Source: a virus. Taken from it: a DNA stretch of 64,000 nt. Positions within the stretch are counted from its first letter, which is position 1. The number at the start of each line of letters is the position of its first letter. A model generated the notes under the pieces. It saw only the letters and a list, made by a program, of their open reading frames with translations. It did no database searches and had not been told where the DNA came from. A program made the translations under genes and the position numbers. Below are positions 1 through 11,600 of this stretch, one piece after another. Where the stretch lies: IMG/VR virus record IMGVR_UViG_3300032293_001730, positions 1 to 64,000 of that record; one strand, 5' to 3'.

Positions 1-59
1 GGCTTGCGTGAGCGCCCGCAAAATTTTGAGGTAGGGCTTTTCTGGCCCTGAATCAGCGA
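1..59. other. non-coding leader at window edge
   Basis: These bases lie before the small terminase start and carry no convincing reading frame. No clear promoter was seen. The stretch may be the end of an upstream intergenic region cut by the window edge. Confidence 0.5.
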
Positions 60-536
60 ATGGGTCGGCCACCAGTCCCCACTGCACTCAAGCTCCTGCG
101 GGACAATCCGGGCAAGCGGCCGATCAACGATGCCGAGCCCACGCCGCCCCCAATCGACGCGACTCCGCCGGCCGGGCTCGAAGGCCTCGCGGTGGAGAAG
201 TGGCACGAGATGGTCTCGCTCTTGTCAGGCATGGGCGTGCTCTCCCAGGCGGATCGCCACGCTGTACAACGCTACTGCCTCATGTGGGAGCAGTGGTATA
301 ACCTCGAAGCCCACTGCCGTGAACACGGCTCGACTCAACTCACTTCGACCGGATACAGCCAAGTGACTGCGGAGGCCACGCTGGTGAAATCTCTCAGGAA
401 AGAACTCTTGGAGATTGAACGCCAGTTTGGAATGACACCGGCTGCCCGATCTTCCATGAAGGTGACCGGTGCCTCTGCCCCCCAAAATCCTCTTGCCGCG
501 TTTGCCGAAAGCCGACGCGGTCAAGCAGGGGCTTAA
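60..536 (+). CDS. terS: terminase small subunit, P27 family
   Basis: This 158-residue protein resembles the P27 family of phage terminase small subunits, which recognise phage DNA and hand it to the large subunit for packaging. Seen: an N-terminal GRPPVPTALKLLRDNPGKRP segment typical of the family, a helical middle (GVLSQADRHAVQRYCLMWEQW) and a basic C-terminal part (LVKSLRKELLEIERQFGMTPAARS). The length is normal for the family. The ATG at 60 gives the whole conserved N-terminus. The gene overlaps the likely GTG start of the large subunit at 469, which suggests translational coupling. It is the first gene of the head operon. Confidence 0.85.
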   Translation: MGRPPVPTALKLLRDNPGKRPINDAEPTPPPIDATPPAGLEGLAVEKWHEMVSLLSGMGVLSQADRHAVQRYCLMWEQWYNLEAHCREHGSTQLTSTGYSQVTAEATLVKSLRKELLEIERQFGMTPAARSSMKVTGASAPQNPLAAFAESRRGQAGA

Positions 537-2144
537 ATACTACTTCGACGAAGACAAGGCCGCCCACGCGGTCGCGTTCTTCGAGCGGTTCCTCACGCAC
601 TCGAAGGGCCAGTTCGCCGGCCAGCCTTTTACGCTGCTCGACTGGCAGAAGAGCGACGTCATCGAGGAGCTTTTCGGATGGATGCGTGTCGACAACGACA
701 TGCGGAAGTACCGAGTCGGGTACATAGAGGTGCCTAAAAAAAATGGCGTCTTGGCCCCTGCGGCTGGTTGCCGTGGGGGCCAAGACGACAATGAGGCAAA
801 TCGACTCTTCTGTCCGGCATAGGCCTCTACACGATGGTCGCCGACGGCGAGCAAGCCGCTGAATGCTTCGGCTGTGCCACGTCGAGAGAGCAGGCTTCGA
901 TCGTCTACAAGCAGATGAAGGAGTTGGTCCAGGCCAGCCCATACCTGTCCGAGATGCTGGAGATCGTCGACTCCCGGAAGACGATCGCTTACGTTCCGAC
1001 GAACAGCTTCTGGAAGGTCATCTCCAGCGATGCCGGCCGGCAGGAGGGTTTGAACATCCACTCGCTGTGCTACGACGAGATTCACTCGGCCAAGGATCGC
1101 AAGCTCTGGGACGCGATCAGGTATGGCGGCATTTCCAGAAGCCAGAGCCTGATTCTGGCGATCACCACCGCTGGCGTGGACCGCAACTCGATCGGCTACG
1201 AACTGCATGACCACGCAATGAAATGCAGGCTCGACCCGAGCTATGACGAGCAGTTCTTCGCCTATGTAGCGGCCGCCGCGCCAGAGGATGACTACCGAGA
1301 CCCCGAGGTGTGGAAGGCGGCGAATCCATCCTGGGGCGTCACGATGGACGAGGAGAGCTTCCGCGCTGACGTCCGCGACGCCGAGCAGTCGAACTCCCGT
1401 CTTTCTGGATTCCTCAGGTACCGACTCAATGTCTGGACACAGGGCGACGGCAACAAATTCATCAAGCTCGATCAGTGGGACCGCTGCAAGGGCCTGTCTG
1501 GCAGCCTCGGCCTGGAGCGAGAGTGGTACGCCGGGCTCGATCTTGCTCAGACCTGGGACTGCAACGCATTCGTGGCGGTGAGCAAGGGTCCGGACGACGT
1601 ATTTGACGTGCTCTGCCGGTTCTGGATTCCCGGTGAGAACGCCGGTATCCGTTCGCAGAAGGACGGAGTCCCGTACACAACCTGGGCCAAGAACGAGTCG
1701 GTGGGCCTTACTCTCACGCCAGGGAACACCTGCGACTACTCGTTCATCAAGCGAGACATCCTCCAGTTCTGCAAAGAGCGAACTGTGCGGATGATCGCCG
1801 TCGATCCACACAACAGCCACTACCTCGTACAGCAACTTCAGGCGGAGGGCCTGAATGTGCAAGGATTTTCACAGTCGTTTGCCAGCATGAACCCCGGGAC
1901 GAAAGCGATCGAAAGTTTGATCGCCCAGGCCCGGCTGCGGACCAACGACAACCCTGTGCTGAATTGGATGGCCGGCAATGCGACGACGAAAGAAAACTCC
2001 GAGGGATACATCAAGGTCGTGAAGCCAAGCCCCATGAGTCCGCTGCGGGTCGACGGAATCGTCGCACTCATCATGGCGGTGTCGATTGCCAGCGACGCCG
2101 CCTCCGCCCCACCGACGCCTGAACCGGAGATTCTGATCCTATGA
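469..2144 (+). CDS. terL: terminase large subunit, coding sequence interrupted by a 50-nt gap (748-797)
   Basis: The protein is the ATPase and nuclease that drives DNA into the prohead. Frame one (469-822, GTG start, true start uncertain) carries the N-terminus up to PKKNG and, read straight on, stops at 820-822. The rest continues in another frame from 798: KSTLLSGIGLYTMVADGEQ, then the Walker B-like CYDEIH and the nuclease segments GLDLAQTWD and MIAVDPHNS, ending at 2144. Removing 748-797 gives PKKNGKSTLLSG, the expected Walker A of this family, with no residue lost. A product started at the ATG at 834 would lack the Walker A Lys-Ser/Thr. The gene is therefore either decoded by ribosome bypass or broken. 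The portal start overlaps the stop (ATGA). Confidence 0.85.
748..797 (+). other. candidate translational bypass element inside terL
   Basis: The 50 nt lie between a GGC codon (745-747) and the reading frame that resumes at AAA 798. They end with a second GGC (795-797). Bases 748-758 (GTCTTGGCCCC) pair perfectly with 776-786. The stem extends inward with U-G, G-U and four Watson-Crick pairs to a 5-nt loop (TGGTT, 765-769), so the hairpin starts directly after the take-off codon. T4 gene 60 has a 50-nt gap, 47 nt between matched Gly codons and a take-off hairpin. The same numbers are seen here. Bypass itself is inference. Confidence 0.7.
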
Positions 2145-5100
2145 TCGAGGAAAACGCGGCGGTCAGCGACATTGTCTGGACACCGGCACGGGGTGAGAAC
2201 GAGCCCGACGTTCGCAGCATCTCGTGGAACAACATCCTCCTGTCGGACGAAGTCCACGGCGGGAAGTTTCTCACGTCCGCCGAGGTGCGGATCAATCCGG
2301 ACACGGCCCTTCAGTCGACTGTGTTCCTCGCAGCCTGCCGGATCATCAGCGAAACGGTGGCTGGATTGCCCCTTCTCGTCCATCGGCGTCTCAAGAACGG
2401 ACACGAAGAGATCGCGAGCGAGATTCCTCTCTCGCATGTCCTTGGATTCGCCCCCAACAGTTGGCAGACCAAGTTCGAGTTCTTCGAGCAGATGCTCATG
2501 GCCCTGACATGCTGGGGCAACAGCTACACCGAGGTGAAGTCTGGCAAGTACGGGAGCGTAACGGAACTCAACAACCTGCACCCGAGCCGAATGCGGATCG
2601 AGCGACTGGAGAACGGGCGTCTCAAGTACAGCTACAACGACCCGCAGACCGGCCGGATGATGCAGTACACGCAAGATCAGATCATGCACGTCCGCTGGAC
2701 GCCCGAGCCGGACGGCGTGAAGGGCATGGTGCCGGTCGAAGTGAGCCGCGACGCGATCGCGCTTGCTCGTGCGTGCGAAATCTACGCTTCAAAGTTCTGG
2801 GCAAACATGGGCCGCCCCGGCGTGGTGCTCCAAACGGACGGCGCGTTGTCCGCCGAGACCGCTGAGAGGCTCCGCGAGAATTGGGAGAGAATTCATCGCG
2901 GCGTCCAAAATGCTCATAGAACGGCCATCCTCACGAATGGACTCAAAATTGAGCCGTTCGGTGCGACAAATAATGATTCGCAATTTCTGGAGGTCCGGAG
3001 ATTTCAATGCGAAGAGATAGCTCGCTGCTTTCGGTTGCCGTTGCATTTGATTCAGGGGCAGTCAGGCGGCAACCTGGAGGTCCAAGGGCAAGAGTTCGTC
3101 AACTACACGCTGATGCCGTGGCTCACTCGCATCGAGCAGAGCATCAGCCGGTCGCTCATCTACGACGACGCGGTCTACTACGCCAAGTTTGACACGAAGG
3201 GGCTGCTCCGTGGCGACTCCGGGAGCCGCGCAAGCTGGTACTCGACCATGCTCAACCTGGGCGTGCTGTCGATTAACGACATTAGACGTGCCGAAGGGTA
3301 CGGTCCGCTCGGCCCTGAGGCCGACACGCACCTCGTGGCGATGAATTTGCAGCCTCTCGAAGAGGCTGTGAAGCCAAAACCGGACCCGTCGATGATGCCG
3401 GGCTTCGGTTCTGGTGCTCCGCCGAAGGCTCCGGGCGGTCCGCCGAGCCTCTCCGAGGTCAAAACAGGCAAGTCGCCGCTCGAATCTCCCAAGGGAGAGG
3501 ACTCGGCGAAGCAAAGGTCCGAGTCGAGGGAGCTTCTGCCGCAGGACGAGAAGCTCGAAGAGGCTCAGCAAGAGATCGCGGACGAGGACGGCAAGTGGAA
3601 CAAGACCGCCGCACACTACATCGAGAAGAATCCGTTCGCTTCCAGGGGCATCAAGTGCCACAACTGCACGCACTACTTCGAAGAAGGCGGCTGCAAGGTC
3701 GTCTCGGGCTCGATTAACGGCGATGCGATCTGCAAGTTGTGGGTGATCCCGACGGAAAAGATCGTGGATGGCCCTGAGCAGCGGGCATTTTGCCCAACGG
3801 GCGAGGGCGGCGGCGTGAAGAACGACTGCTCGCCGGCCGGGGGCAGCGAAGGCAAGCTGACGGCCTCCGAGGCTAGGGAAAAGTTTGAGCGATACAGGCC
3901 TTTCGTGTCAGTTGGTGACTCAAAAAACTCGGAAAACATTCGCGTCCCCCAGGACGAGGAGATTTCCGCTGCCCTCAAGGATGCGGACGTTCAGCAAAGC
4001 AAGATCGGCGCCAGCCGGAAGCTGCCGGATGGCACGCCGGTAGCTCTCCGCATCGACATACCTGCCTGGAATAAGTCGGAGGGCAAGACATACGTCGTTA
4101 CTGTCCATGAGGGCAAGAATCCAGAAGCAAAAAAGCCATTCGGCAGCGTACTTGGCTATGACTCCATGGCAATGCTGAGCGGTCCGGTGCGATTTTCTGC
4201 AAATGACGAAGACCGTGCCCAGCAAGTTGCCGAAGGAAAGAGCAAAACGCCTCTGGCGACTGTCAACGGAGCGTTTTCGGCAAGCAGAGACGTCCCTTCG
4301 GACATCGACTCGTGGACTCCCGTTGGGTACGACCCGCAGAAGGCCACTTATTTCTACGACAAGAGGACGGGCCAGGAAGTTGTGGGCGGAGTCGGCGCTC
4401 TGAGCGCTGGCAACACCGTCTTCACCCGCGAGCCGAAGTACGGAAACAGGAACGCGAAGACGCACTACCGCTCTCTTGAAGAGATGATGGCCGTCGACTC
4501 GTGGGGCCTTGAGTCTCGCGGGTTTTGCCCGACGGGCGAGGGCGGGGGCATCGACAACTCGTGTGGAGACAAGGACGGACAGGGCGGAGAAGACGGCAAT
4601 TCGTCTGATGGAAATGGTTCCAGCGGTGATTCGCCTTCAGACTGCCCGAAGCCATGCCACGATGTAGACGTCGAGGTAGACAAAAACCAGGACGGAGTGA
4701 CTGACAAGGCCCGCGTCGGCGTCCCGGCGATGGACGTGCCGCCACCACCGCCGATCCCCCGCATTCCAAACCTCGACGAGCGTGCTCGTGCAGTCGAAGA
4801 GTCGTTCATTGCTCACTACGAGGATGATCCCGAGGGCGTCGCGGGCCAGTTTCGCGAACTCGTGGGCTCGATGGGCGATCCGCCGACGTTCGGCACTGAC
4901 GACGCCAAGTGTTTGACCGATGCATGGAGCGATCCGGACCCCGAGTCACGAGCAGAGAACCGCGCGACGCTCAACACCTGCCTCCATCAGGCCGCAAACG
5001 CCATCGCTAAGCGAGCATTCCTCCAGCATCTCGACACGCTTAAAGAAGGCGACGAGATCATGGTGACGGTTGGCGGCTGCGGCGCAGGCAAGGGCTTCGC

Positions 5101-5608
5101 TCTCAAGAACAATCCGAAGGCCCTGGAGCAGAAGGGCAAGTCGAAGGCCGTGTGGGACTCCGCCGGCGACCAGAACGCGACTGAGAACCCGTGGATTCTC
5201 GCCGAGGCCGAGAAGCGAGGCCTCAAGGCGACGTTCGTGTATGTACACGCCGACCCAGAGAGGCAGTGGGCCGACCCTGAGCGTGGCGTTGTGAAGCGTG
5301 CGAGCGATCCGAAGGACGGCCGCATGGTCGACGCGAAGGTTTTCGCGGACAGCTATGCGATCGGAGCCAGGAACCACCACGCTTTCCATCAGGCCAACAA
5401 AGACAACGCCAGCGCATCGTTCGTGTTCCTCGATAACACGGGGAAGCCAAAGGAAGTCTCTGGTGTTCCGAAGGAAGCGCTCGCCTACGACTCGGCGAAG
5501 CTGGCCGAATTTGCTGAGCGAACGGTTGAAAAGTCATCGGCGCCGGACCGCGTGAAGACCGGCGCGTTGCAGGGCCGCAAGATTTGGGGCAAGGCGAAAA
5601 AGAAATGA
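2141..5608 (+). CDS. HK97-type portal protein with C-terminal zeta-toxin-like kinase
   Basis: Residues about 30-420 form an HK97-family portal, the dodecameric ring for DNA entry (TVFLAACRIISETVAGLPL, a GNLEVQGQEF segment and MPWLTRIEQSISRSL are seen). The full length of 1,155 residues is more than twice the usual 400-500. The extension has a Cys-rich segment at about 506-530 (CHNC, then spaced Cys). Cys cassettes lie at 548-563 and 793-808. Between them is a domain with GYDPQKATYFYDKRTG. The last part, about 860-1150, resembles zeta toxins: a P-loop GGCGAGKG at 978-985, then FVYVHADPE and FVFLDNTG. Zeta toxins phosphorylate UDP-sugars, but activity here is unproven. The start at 2141 overlaps the terL stop (ATGA). 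Confidence 0.85.
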   Translation: MIEENAAVSDIVWTPARGENEPDVRSISWNNILLSDEVHGGKFLTSAEVRINPDTALQSTVFLAACRIISETVAGLPLLVHRRLKNGHEEIASEIPLSHVLGFAPNSWQTKFEFFEQMLMALTCWGNSYTEVKSGKYGSVTELNNLHPSRMRIERLENGRLKYSYNDPQTGRMMQYTQDQIMHVRWTPEPDGVKGMVPVEVSRDAIALARACEIYASKFWANMGRPGVVLQTDGALSAETAERLRENWERIHRGVQNAHRTAILTNGLKIEPFGATNNDSQFLEVRRFQCEEIARCFRLPLHLIQGQSGGNLEVQGQEFVNYTLMPWLTRIEQSISRSLIYDDAVYYAKFDTKGLLRGDSGSRASWYSTMLNLGVLSINDIRRAEGYGPLGPEADTHLVAMNLQPLEEAVKPKPDPSMMPGFGSGAPPKAPGGPPSLSEVKTGKSPLESPKGEDSAKQRSESRELLPQDEKLEEAQQEIADEDGKWNKTAAHYIEKNPFASRGIKCHNCTHYFEEGGCKVVSGSINGDAICKLWVIPTEKIVDGPEQRAFCPTGEGGGVKNDCSPAGGSEGKLTASEAREKFERYRPFVSVGDSKNSENIRVPQDEEISAALKDADVQQSKIGASRKLPDGTPVALRIDIPAWNKSEGKTYVVTVHEGKNPEAKKPFGSVLGYDSMAMLSGPVRFSANDEDRAQQVAEGKSKTPLATVNGAFSASRDVPSDIDSWTPVGYDPQKATYFYDKRTGQEVVGGVGALSAGNTVFTREPKYGNRNAKTHYRSLEEMMAVDSWGLESRGFCPTGEGGGIDNSCGDKDGQGGEDGNSSDGNGSSGDSPSDCPKPCHDVDVEVDKNQDGVTDKARVGVPAMDVPPPPPIPRIPNLDERARAVEESFIAHYEDDPEGVAGQFRELVGSMGDPPTFGTDDAKCLTDAWSDPDPESRAENRATLNTCLHQAANAIAKRAFLQHLDTLKEGDEIMVTVGGCGAGKGFALKNNPKALEQKGKSKAVWDSAGDQNATENPWILAEAEKRGLKATFVYVHADPERQWADPERGVVKRASDPKDGRMVDAKVFADSYAIGARNHHAFHQANKDNASASFVFLDNTGKPKEVSGVPKEALAYDSAKLAEFAERTVEKSSAPDRVKTGALQGRKIWGKAKKK

Positions 5609-8600
5609 GCAAAGCATCCGAGCGGGCGACGGAATTGATCGAGGAGATCAAGAAAGCGGCCGGGATCGGCGACGGCCTCGTCGAGTGGTGGGCCGAGGAC
5701 GCCGATCGCGTCAACAAGATGGCCGAGAAGGCCAGGAAGTTCGCCGCCAAGGTGACGAAGGCCGGCAAAGAGGGCCGTGCCTACTGCCCGACCGGCAAGG
5801 GCGGTGGAGTCGACAATTCGTGCGGGGCCAAGCAGATGATGGCCCCGGACAAGGACGGGGGCGGCGGGGCTGGCGGAGGAAAGCCAGATGAATCCAAGAA
5901 GAGTGAGCCACTCACTCCGCAAAACATTCCGCAGGTGAACTTCAGGACTTCGGAAGTCTCGCATTCTGAGTTCATGGCATCGCGAGACAAGTCCACTCGG
6001 AAGCACAATTTCTCTGAGATTTCCGAGGAGAAGTTCGCCGAGTCTCAGATTTTTTTATCTTCCGACGGTACGGCCGGATGCCTCGTAGACAAAGACGGAG
6101 ACTTGGGAAACGTCTTCAACAACGACGGCCCCAAGAGGGCCGGCTCGGCGGCCGTCATCGAGGCGATCAAATCAGGCGCAAAAACGCTCGACTGCTACGA
6201 AGGTCATTTGACGACGCTATACTCTCAGTTGGGGTTCGTGCCCGTGGCGAAGCTCAGGTTCGTCGACGAGTACGCTCCCCCGGACTGGGACTACGAAAAG
6301 AACAAGAGGCCTGACGTCGTCGTCATGGCCTACCAAGGCGGCGATCGGCAGACGATTCAGAGTCGCGCTGGAACCTTCCCTCCCTACACAGCCCTTCCTG
6401 ACTCCGAGTACACAGATGACTTCGACGCGGCAAAAAGAACTGCAAGACTGGCGAGCGACTCTCACGAAGGACGAAGATCAGTACGTCGAGATGCTGATCA
6501 GCGTGAAGGGAGAGGAGTACGTCCTAGAGACGCTCGACTTCCTCAAGGATCAGTTGGAGACCGCGAGAACTCTCTAGAGTCTCGCGACGACTGCGTCCGC
6601 GATCCGAGCGGGAGATTCGGCGAAGGAAACAAGTGCCAGGAAGGCGCCGGAACAGGCGTCGAGGGGCAAGGCGTTCCTCGCGTTGTGGTCAACGTGGCGC
6701 AGCAAGCGATCTCATCGCCCTCAACAGCGAGGAGCGATGACGGAAAGTCGATCGTCAGTTCTTCTGTTGGCTCTCGCGAAGACGGGACGATCTATAAGTT
6801 CGGCGGCCGCGAGTATGTCAGCACGACAGCCGCCGGAAAGTATCTCGCGGACAGGCAGGCCGAGTCTCGTGGCCCGGCGATCGACTCCGCGAAACCCCTC
6901 GGCGACAAAGACCGCGAGTACGTCGCTGAATCACATGTAGCGCAAATACAAGCCGCCGCCGGCCGGGGCATCAAGCCAGTCTTCTACACGCCAGAAGAGC
7001 GACAGCGGCAGATTGACGAGTTCTCCAGGATTGAGCCTCGCATCAACGGGGGCAGGACAAAGGCTGGCTTCGAGGTCAGCCCTGAGAACGCGGAGTTTCT
7101 GTTCCGTGCCGTGCAGGCTTTGACAAGCTCAAACGCCAGTCCGTTCGCAAACATGCAGCGAACGGACTCCGTGCTGTCGAAGGTATTCGACGGCGACGGC
7201 CGAGTCTCGACTTCGACATCGTTCGGCGTTACCGGCGCAGCGATCAAGTCCTCACTGTCTCGCCTACAGGGGGTGATTGACACGCTCGGAAAGCGACCGG
7301 ACGGCTCAATTGATCCAGCTATGGGCCTAGACAAGACTCGCGACCTATTCACCGGCACAAAAATGCGAGCCGGCGATTTCGACAAGTTTTTTAGGGAGGA
7401 GTTCAAAGGCGAAGGGCCAAGCGTCAAATCATGGAAGCCGGGGAGCTTCCTTGTGGACCAGGAAGTACCTCTCTTCTGCACGTTCGGCCCAAAGTTCGGG
7501 TGCTTCTTCGCGAACAACACCGGCGACTCTGCGCCACTCACGGCCGACATCTGGGCGACTAGGACCTGGGGCAGGATCACCGGAGAGCTTGTGCAGGAAG
7601 CTAAGGCCGGAAAGGCTAAGGACCACGCCAATGAAACGCTGCGAGTGATCAAGGGCGCTAACGCCCAGCAATTGCATGGCGTTGACGGAAACCAGCTTGT
7701 CGACTCCCTGAAAAAAATGTCCGCCACTGGCGAGATCGACGACACCGTTCGTGCGTGGTCGAGCGCTCGGCTGCGGCACTATGCTTCGACTGACTACTCG
7801 GAGAAGCGTGGCACGGCCGGGAAGCTAAATAAGCTCGCCAAGAACATTGTTGAGAACGACACGTCGCTCATGGGCGACCCAGGCAGCGGCAAGCGACGCG
7901 CGAACATGATCGACGTCTACGACTCGATCAGCAAGGCTACCGGGCTTCCGGTCGCGTACGCGCAAGACGTCCTCTGGCAAGACGAGCAAGACGCCTACGC
8001 AGCACTCGGTGCCAAGACGGCAACAGAACAAGGCAAGCTGTCCTTCTACTCTGATCAGATCAGGAAAATTGCCGAAGACCAGTCAAATCGCATTGCCCGT
8101 GCAAAGAAAGAGCGACGCAACGAGTCGCAGCAAACCACCGGCGACTACGACGACTACGAGACGGGCGGCCGCGAGAACCTCTTGTACTGGGAGATGATCA
8201 GCCACCTGTCCGACGAGCAGTTCGTGAAAATCCTTCTCGACATCGAAGGACGCACTTCGGAGCGAAGGGCATTTTGCCCGACGGGCGAAGGCGGCGGCGT
8301 CGACAACTCGTGCTCGACGGACGATTCGCCCGGCGATGCGGGAGAGGGCGGCGGGGGCGATGCCGGTGGCTCCGGTCCCGAGATCAACATCGGCGACAAG
8401 CGAGAGGAAATCGACCGTCGCCTGGATTCGATGGGCGTCGTCGAGGATGACGTTGTCAGCATGGCAGGCGGCGCGTCCGACGGGACGTATGTCTTCATGC
8501 GTCGGGACCATGACCACGAAGGCGGCGACGGCCTGCATGTCGAGACCACGCGAGACGTGGCCGGCGTGAAGGGTGGCCTATTCAGCCAGTCTGTCATTTA

Positions 8601-11600
8601 CAACGCAGGGCCTGCCGAAGACCCGGAGATTGTCGTCGATCACAAGCTGATGGACGTGAAGACGGACGTGAGCCGCGACCCGGAGAAGCGGCACGCAGCC
8701 GCTCGCGAGTTCTTCCGGATTATGACGGGGAGCGTCGAGGCCTCGATCAAGCAAGGCGTCTCGAAGGTTACGCTCAACGCGGCGGGTGATCCACGGCAGG
8801 CCCGAGATGGCATGTTCAAGGGCTACACCATCTGGCCTCGCATGGGATTCGACGCCCCGATTCCTTTTCATGTTCGCAACAAGCTGCCCGAGACTCTCTC
8901 GCACTGCCGCAGCTTGATCGACCTACACGCGACACCCGAAGGCACGAGGTGGTGGCGAGACAACGGCACGGACCTCGACGTTCAGCTTGACCTGACTAGG
9001 CCCGACAGCCCGCAGATGCAGATTTTCGGCAAGTTCGTCCGGCACTTTGAGCGAAGCCGCCGCGAGCTTGCTGTTGGCGAGGGCCTCGACTGGCTGTCCC
9101 CGGAGGACACCGCCAAGCTCGAAGAGTTGTGGGAAGAGATTTGGGACGACGGGCTGCTCGACGACTACGAGGGCGAATCAGAAGATTTCTCGACTCTTGA
9201 GAAGAGAGCATTCTGCCCCACCGGCGAAGGCGGCGGGATCAAGAACGACTGCTCGGCGTCGGATGGCGGCGGCTCTTCGGTAAAGGAACTGGACAACTCC
9301 TGGGAAGACTCGGAAGAGATTGTCGCGGTGTACGAGGGCAAGGACCTCGAAAGACGCCCGCCGATCGAGGGCGCTGAAAAGCTGCGATCCCTTGCAATCG
9401 AGAGCCCGGTCGACATGAAGTCTGCCCTGGACGAGATGGGAGTTTCGCTGTCGGACGCCGTGACCATGTGCGCGGCGCCGTCCGAGGGCACGACAGTCAT
9501 CGTGTCTCCCGAGCATCCATACGATTCGATGGGGCTGGGGACACCGGGCGAAGAGAGCAAGGCCGTTGCGTTCGTGATGACCACGAAGGACGTGTCTGGC
9601 ATCAAAGACGCCCTCGACAGTAACTCGTCTCTGAGAAAAACCAGCGACGGCGAGCTTGTCCTTGAGTATCACGCGTTCCACGCATCGGCAGAGGCCCAAG
9701 AGAAAGCCGCCGTCGCATGCGCGAAGGAAGTGATCGGCGGCGTTATCAAGAGCGTGTCGCTCGCCGAGAAGAGCGGCGTCTCCGAGATTCGCCTCGATGC
9801 CGCCGGCAGCAAAGACAGCGAGGCGTTCAAGGGCTACCGAATGTGGCCGAAGTTCGGCTTCGACGGCGTGATCCCGAGGAAGATGCTCACCCGGCTTCGA
9901 GAAGCCGATCTTTCGCCACGGGCCGTCGCCGAGAAGCGGGCCGGCAAGCTGACGATCCAGGCCTTGTACGAAACGAAGGCCGGGCAGAAGTATTGGGAGG
10001 ATCGGGGACAGGAAATCCCAATGTGGCTCCGCCCAGGCGACCAGAGCACTCCCGGCTGGGAGCGTTTCAAGGCGTATCGGCAACGGCTCGGCAAGCTCGC
10101 CGAGAACCGGAGCTTTGAGGCCGGCGACGAAATCTTCTCTGACGAAGAACTGAAGAAGCTCGAAGAGTTGTGGGAAGAGTTTCGTAAGGAGTCCGGCGAG
10201 AAGCGAGGCTTCTGCGCGACGGGCGAGGGCGGTGGCATCGACAATTCGTGCGGCTCCGACGGCAAGGCGTCTCCTCCGCCTGTCGAGCCTGCCGGCCTTG
10301 ATGTAGCCATGCCATCCAAGAACGGATGGAAGAGCCAAGAGGCGGTTGTTTATTGGGACAAAAATTCGCTGAGCGGGTCAGTCAGTCCGTCGAAGTTACT
10401 GAAGGCCGCCAACTCTTTCACCGTCGTTGACGGGGCAGAGCTTAGCGGTGTTCTCAAGAACACAGGCATCTCGCTTGACGATGCCATTCGCGTCATGGCC
10501 TCGTCGGACGATGACGTGAACATCATCGCCACCGCCGGCGACACGGCCTACGCGATGGGTCGAATGAGCGGCGAAGGCGGCGGCGTAGCCAGCGACAGTG
10601 AGTTCACTGTCGTTTCGAGGAAGGACGTCGACGGCGTGACCAACGCGATCACCGTCACTACTTCCATGAAGAGGCACGAGTCCGGCGAGCTTGAGTTGAA
10701 GTACACGCTTTTAGACGTGTCTCCGGAGGTAAAGGAAAACTCCCGAATCTCGATCGCTCGCCAAATGATGACGTCTGTCACTGCCAGCATCGCCGCCGCC
10801 GAAGAGGTCGGCGTCGACACCATCACGATGCGTGCCGCAGGCGACGCGAGCAACGATCGGTACAAGGGCTACAGAATCTGGCCGCGACTGGGGTTCGACG
10901 GAGAGATTCCCCGAAATCTTGTGACGCGAACGTGGTCCCCGATGAAGGGCGTGTTCAACAGCTACGGCGACAAGATTCCAGACTCTGTTCTCTCTCCCAA
11001 GGCGAGGCAGGAGAAGGCCGGCGGGAAGCTCACCATCCAGTCGCTGTACGAGACAAAAGAAGGACAGCGGTGGTGGGAGAAGTACGGCGGCGGCATGTCT
11101 ATGTCGCTCAGCGTAAGCGACAAGGAGAGCCAGGGCTGGAAGGTCTACTCGAAGGTTCGAGAGCGTTTCGGCAAGTCGTCGCGTGACCTGCTCTCGGCCA
11201 TCGCGGAAGCGTGGATCGAGCGTCGGGCATTTTGCCCAACGGGCGAGGGCAACGGCATCGACAACTCGTGCTCCCCGAAGATGGCCGCCGACAAGGATGG
11301 CGGAGGCGGCGGATCAGCAACGTCATCGCGTTGGGGCGGCGACGAAGCCAACTGGGGGACGTCGAGCGGAACCGAGATTTGGACTCCTGGCAAGCCTCTG
11401 TTCGCGGGCTCTGAGTCGCTCGCGGCCATCAAGATTCACAAGCCAGACGACATCCGCCAGCGGATCGTGGATGGTCTTGGGATGACGGTAGCAGAGGCCG
11501 TGCTGGCGTCGGGCCCCATCAAGGAAGCTGCCGATCGCGCGAGCATCACGCGGCCACGCCTTGAGATCATTCCGCAGCAATTCGGAGACGGCATCGAGAT

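Noticed and set aside
736-794. -1 frameshift on the A-run as explanation of the split terminase gene
   Set aside because: The shifted frame meets TGA at 792-794 before the downstream terminase part, so it cannot give the full protein.
834-2144. Separate terminase gene starting at ATG 834
   Set aside because: It would lack the Walker A Lys-Ser/Thr and has no good ribosome site. The residues directly upstream in the same frame (KSTLLSGIGLYT) are terminase sequence.
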